Shown here: piece after piece, positions 59,260 through 61,743 of the stretch
Layout: each line of letters opens with the position of its first letter
How positions within the stretch are numbered: position 1 is the stretch's first letter
Origin: a virus
DNA: 61,743 bases
Direction: 5' to 3' (one strand)
Virus record (IMG/VR): IMGVR_UViG_3300047560_001038
Coordinates: 1 to 61,743 of that record
Made by a program: the position numbers and the translations under genes
The notes under the pieces: model-generated
The model's input: only the letters and a program-made list of their open reading frames with translations
The model's database searches: none
What the model was told of the DNA's origin: nothing

Positions 59260-61366
59260 CTACAGTTACCATGAATTAAACGCAATGCTGAATCTCTACG
59301 ACGAGAATGGTAAGATTCAGTTTGATAAGGACAAGGAGGCTGCAAGGGCATACTTCCTTGATCATGTTAATCAGAATACTGTCTTCTTCCACAGCCTACA
59401 AGAAAAGCTTGACTACCTCGTAGAAAACGAATACTACGAAAAAGAAGTACTGGACATGTATGACTTTCCATTTATTAAGTCATTGTTCCAACACGCATAT
59501 GCACAACGATTCCGTTTCCCAACATTCCTTGGGGCTTATAAGTTCTATACATCGTATGCACTAAAGACATTCGACGGCTCACGATACCTTGAGCGATTTG
59601 AGGATCGTATCTGTATGAACGCACTGATGCTTGCAAAGGGAGACAAGAAGCTTGCCATGTCCCTCGTCAGTGAAATCATCAGTGGTCGTTTTCAGCCAGC
59701 TACACCAACCTTTCTCAATGCTGGCAAGAAGCAACGTGGTGAATTTGTTTCTTGTTTTCTACTCCGTATTGAGGACAACATGGAATCGATTGCTCGTGCA
59801 ATTAACTCCTCCCTCCAGCTTTCTAAGCGTGGTGGTGGTGTAGCTCTTAACCTCACAAACCTTCGTGAGACTGGAGCACCTATCAAGAAGATTGAGAATC
59901 AGTCCTCTGGTGTGCTTCCAGTTATGAAGTTGCTAGAAGACTCGTTCTCATATGCTAACCAGCTTGGTGCTCGTCAGGGTGCTGGGGCAGTGTATCTCAA
60001 TGCACATCACCCAGACATCATGCAATTCTTAGACACCAAGCGTGAGAACGCAGACGAGAAGATGCGAATCAAGACACTATCCATTGGTGTCGTAATCCCC
60101 AACATCACACTAGAATTGGCTAGAGAGAATGCAGACATGTACCTCTTCTCGCCATATGACGTTGAGCGTATCTATGGTGTACCAATGAGCGACATCTCAA
60201 TCACTGAGAAGTACGACGAGATGGTTGACAATCCTGAGATTCGTAAGTCAAAGATCAAGGCTCGTGTCTTGTTCGAACGCATTGCGGAACTCCAGTTTGA
60301 GTCAGGGTATCCATACATTGTTTATGAAGACACAGTAAACGATGCCAACCCCATCGATGGTCGTATCAACATGTCAAACCTTTGTTCAGAGATTCTTCAG
60401 GTAAGCACACCAACCACATACAATGCAGATCTTAGTTATGACAAGATTGGTAAGGATATCTCCTGCAACCTTGGCTCACTAAACATTGCTGCAGTAATGG
60501 ATGGTAAGGACTTTGGTCACACAATTGAGACAGCCATCCGTGCTCTCACAGCAGTAGCAGACCTTTCCTACATTGAATCGGTCATGTCAATTGCTGAGGG
60601 CAACAAGAAGTCTCGTGCTATTGGTCTTGGTCAAATGAACCTACATGGCTACCTTGGTCGTGAGAAGATTCACTACGGATCTGAAGAGGGTATTGACTTT
60701 ACCAACATTTACTTCTATACTGTTCTATACCACGCTCTTAAAGCATCTAACAAACTTGCCAAAGAGACTGGTAGCCCATTCGATGGATTTGAGCGTAGTA
60801 AGTATGCTACAGGAGAATTCTTCGATAAGTACACAAGCCAGGAATGGAAACCAGCCACAAAGAAGGTTGCCAAACTATTTGCAGATGCAAAGGTAGAAAT
60901 TCCAACCCAGCATGATTGGGCTGAACTTGCCAAGTCTGTAAAGAAGCACGGCATTTACAATCAGAACCTTCAGGCTGTTCCACCAACTGGTTCAATTAGT
61001 TACATCAATAATTCAACAAGTTCTATTCACCCAATTGCATCACAGATTGAGATTCGCAAGGAAGGAAAGCTTGGTCGTGTTTACTACCCTGCACCATTCC
61101 TTACCAATGACAACCTTGAGTACTTCAAAGATGCCTACGAGATTGGACCAGAGGCCATTATTGATACCTACGCTGCTGCAACACAGCACGTAGACCAGGG
61201 ACTATCCCTTACCCTCTTCTTTAAAGATACTGCCACAACACGTGACGTGAACAAGGCACAGATCTATGCATGGAAGAAGGGTATCAAGACCATTTACTAC
61301 ATCCGTATTCGACAGCTCGCTCTTGAGGGGACTGACGTTGAGGGTTGCGTAAGCTGTATGCTTTAA
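59249..61366 (+). CDS. nrdE: Class Ib ribonucleotide reductase alpha subunit
   Basis: 705 aa, full length for NrdE. N-terminal domain, then GEFVSCFLL with the first redox Cys, [23 protein letters not shown] with the thiyl-radical Cys and Glu, [10 protein letters not shown], and C-terminal GCVSCML with the reductant CxxC. Converts NDPs to dNDPs with NrdF and NrdH. Overlaps nrdI. Confidence 0.95.
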   Translation: MTSNYSYHELNAMLNLYDENGKIQFDKDKEAARAYFLDHVNQNTVFFHSLQEKLDYLVENEYYEKEVLDMYDFPFIKSLFQHAYAQRFRFPTFLGAYKFYTSYALKTFDGSRYLERFEDRICMNALMLAKGDKKLAMSLVSEIISGRFQPATPTFLNAGKKQRGEFVSCFLLRIEDNMESIARAINSSLQLSKRGGGVALNLTNLRETGAPIKKIENQSSGVLPVMKLLEDSFSYANQLGARQGAGAVYLNAHHPDIMQFLDTKRENADEKMRIKTLSIGVVIPNITLELARENADMYLFSPYDVERIYGVPMSDISITEKYDEMVDNPEIRKSKIKARVLFERIAELQFESGYPYIVYEDTVNDANPIDGRINMSNLCSEILQVSTPTTYNADLSYDKIGKDISCNLGSLNIAAVMDGKDFGHTIETAIRALTAVADLSYIESVMSIAEGNKKSRAIGLGQMNLHGYLGREKIHYGSEEGIDFTNIYFYTVLYHALKASNKLAKETGSPFDGFERSKYATGEFFDKYTSQEWKPATKKVAKLFADAKVEIPTQHDWAELAKSVKKHGIYNQNLQAVPPTGSISYINNSTSSIHPIASQIEIRKEGKLGRVYYPAPFLTNDNLEYFKDAYEIGPEAIIDTYAAATQHVDQGLSLTLFFKDTATTRDVNKAQIYAWKKGIKTIYYIRIRQLALEGTDVEGCVSCML

Positions 61367-61743
<377 letters not shown>

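Overview
The window is a contiguous piece of a tailed-phage genome, cut at both ends: a small gene is truncated at base 1 and nrdF at base 61743. It holds portal, HK97-fold capsid, tape measure, long-tail, receptor-binding, lysis, terminase, replication and ribonucleotide-reductase genes, packed with 1-14 base overlaps. No integrase, repressor, tRNA, rRNA or CRISPR array is visible, so a lytic siphovirus is the best reading. The tape measure (1882 aa) implies a tail of very roughly 280 nm. The AT-rich base composition, likely leaderless genes, actinobacterial-type DnaA box and the NrdH / RecA / Cas4-like / RuvC / DnaE set resemble large actinobacteriophages with a low-GC actinobacterial host. 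That host guess is inference.

Layout. (1) Bases 1-2430: accessory/early region of very small genes on both strands, many below 60 codons. It has four promoters sharing an ATGTC element, and a duplicated non-coding block with paired DnaA boxes, ACGCAA words and an AT-rich stretch (possible origin). (2) 2431-3750: holin-like protein and secreted NlpC/P60 endolysin, separated by an elaborate control region. (3) 3776-20121: receptor-binding region with two related fibre cassettes, a 1593-aa Asp-box protein, three glycosyltransferases between the cassettes, a fourth glycosyltransferase-like gene on the opposite strand and a 997-aa LamG-like protein. (4) 20140-44644: portal, protease with nested scaffold, capsid, connectors, major tail protein, duplicated tail-assembly chaperones, tape measure and baseplate proteins. 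(5) 44653-56558: MerR/AT-hook regulator, DnaB, DnaG, ssDNA-binding protein, DnaE, MazG, NrdH, RecA, several nucleases and small zinc or HTH proteins. (6) 56548-61743: terminase small and large subunits, then nrdI-nrdE-nrdF.

The genes form a self-sufficient lytic programme: nucleotide supply (NrdH/I/E/F, MazG), a phage-owned replisome (DnaE, DnaB, DnaG, SSB), recombination and junction processing (RecA, Cas4-like, RuvC, HJR-like), packaging, virion assembly and lysis. Glycosyltransferases among the fibre genes suggest that fibres or host surface glycans are modified.

The most interesting global pattern is in the promoters. Structural and lysis genes are preceded by an extended -10 motif (TGnTATAAT, most often TGATATAAT) with no recognisable -35, often 5-9 bases from the start codon (leaderless or nearly so). 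Replication and nrd genes instead have full TTGAC(A/G)-17/18-TAnAnT promoters, three of them inside the 3' end of the preceding gene. A third class (ATGTC about 12 bases before the -10) serves the left-end genes. The tail-assembly chaperone pair is also unusual: long and short forms are separate paralogous genes rather than the usual frameshift products.
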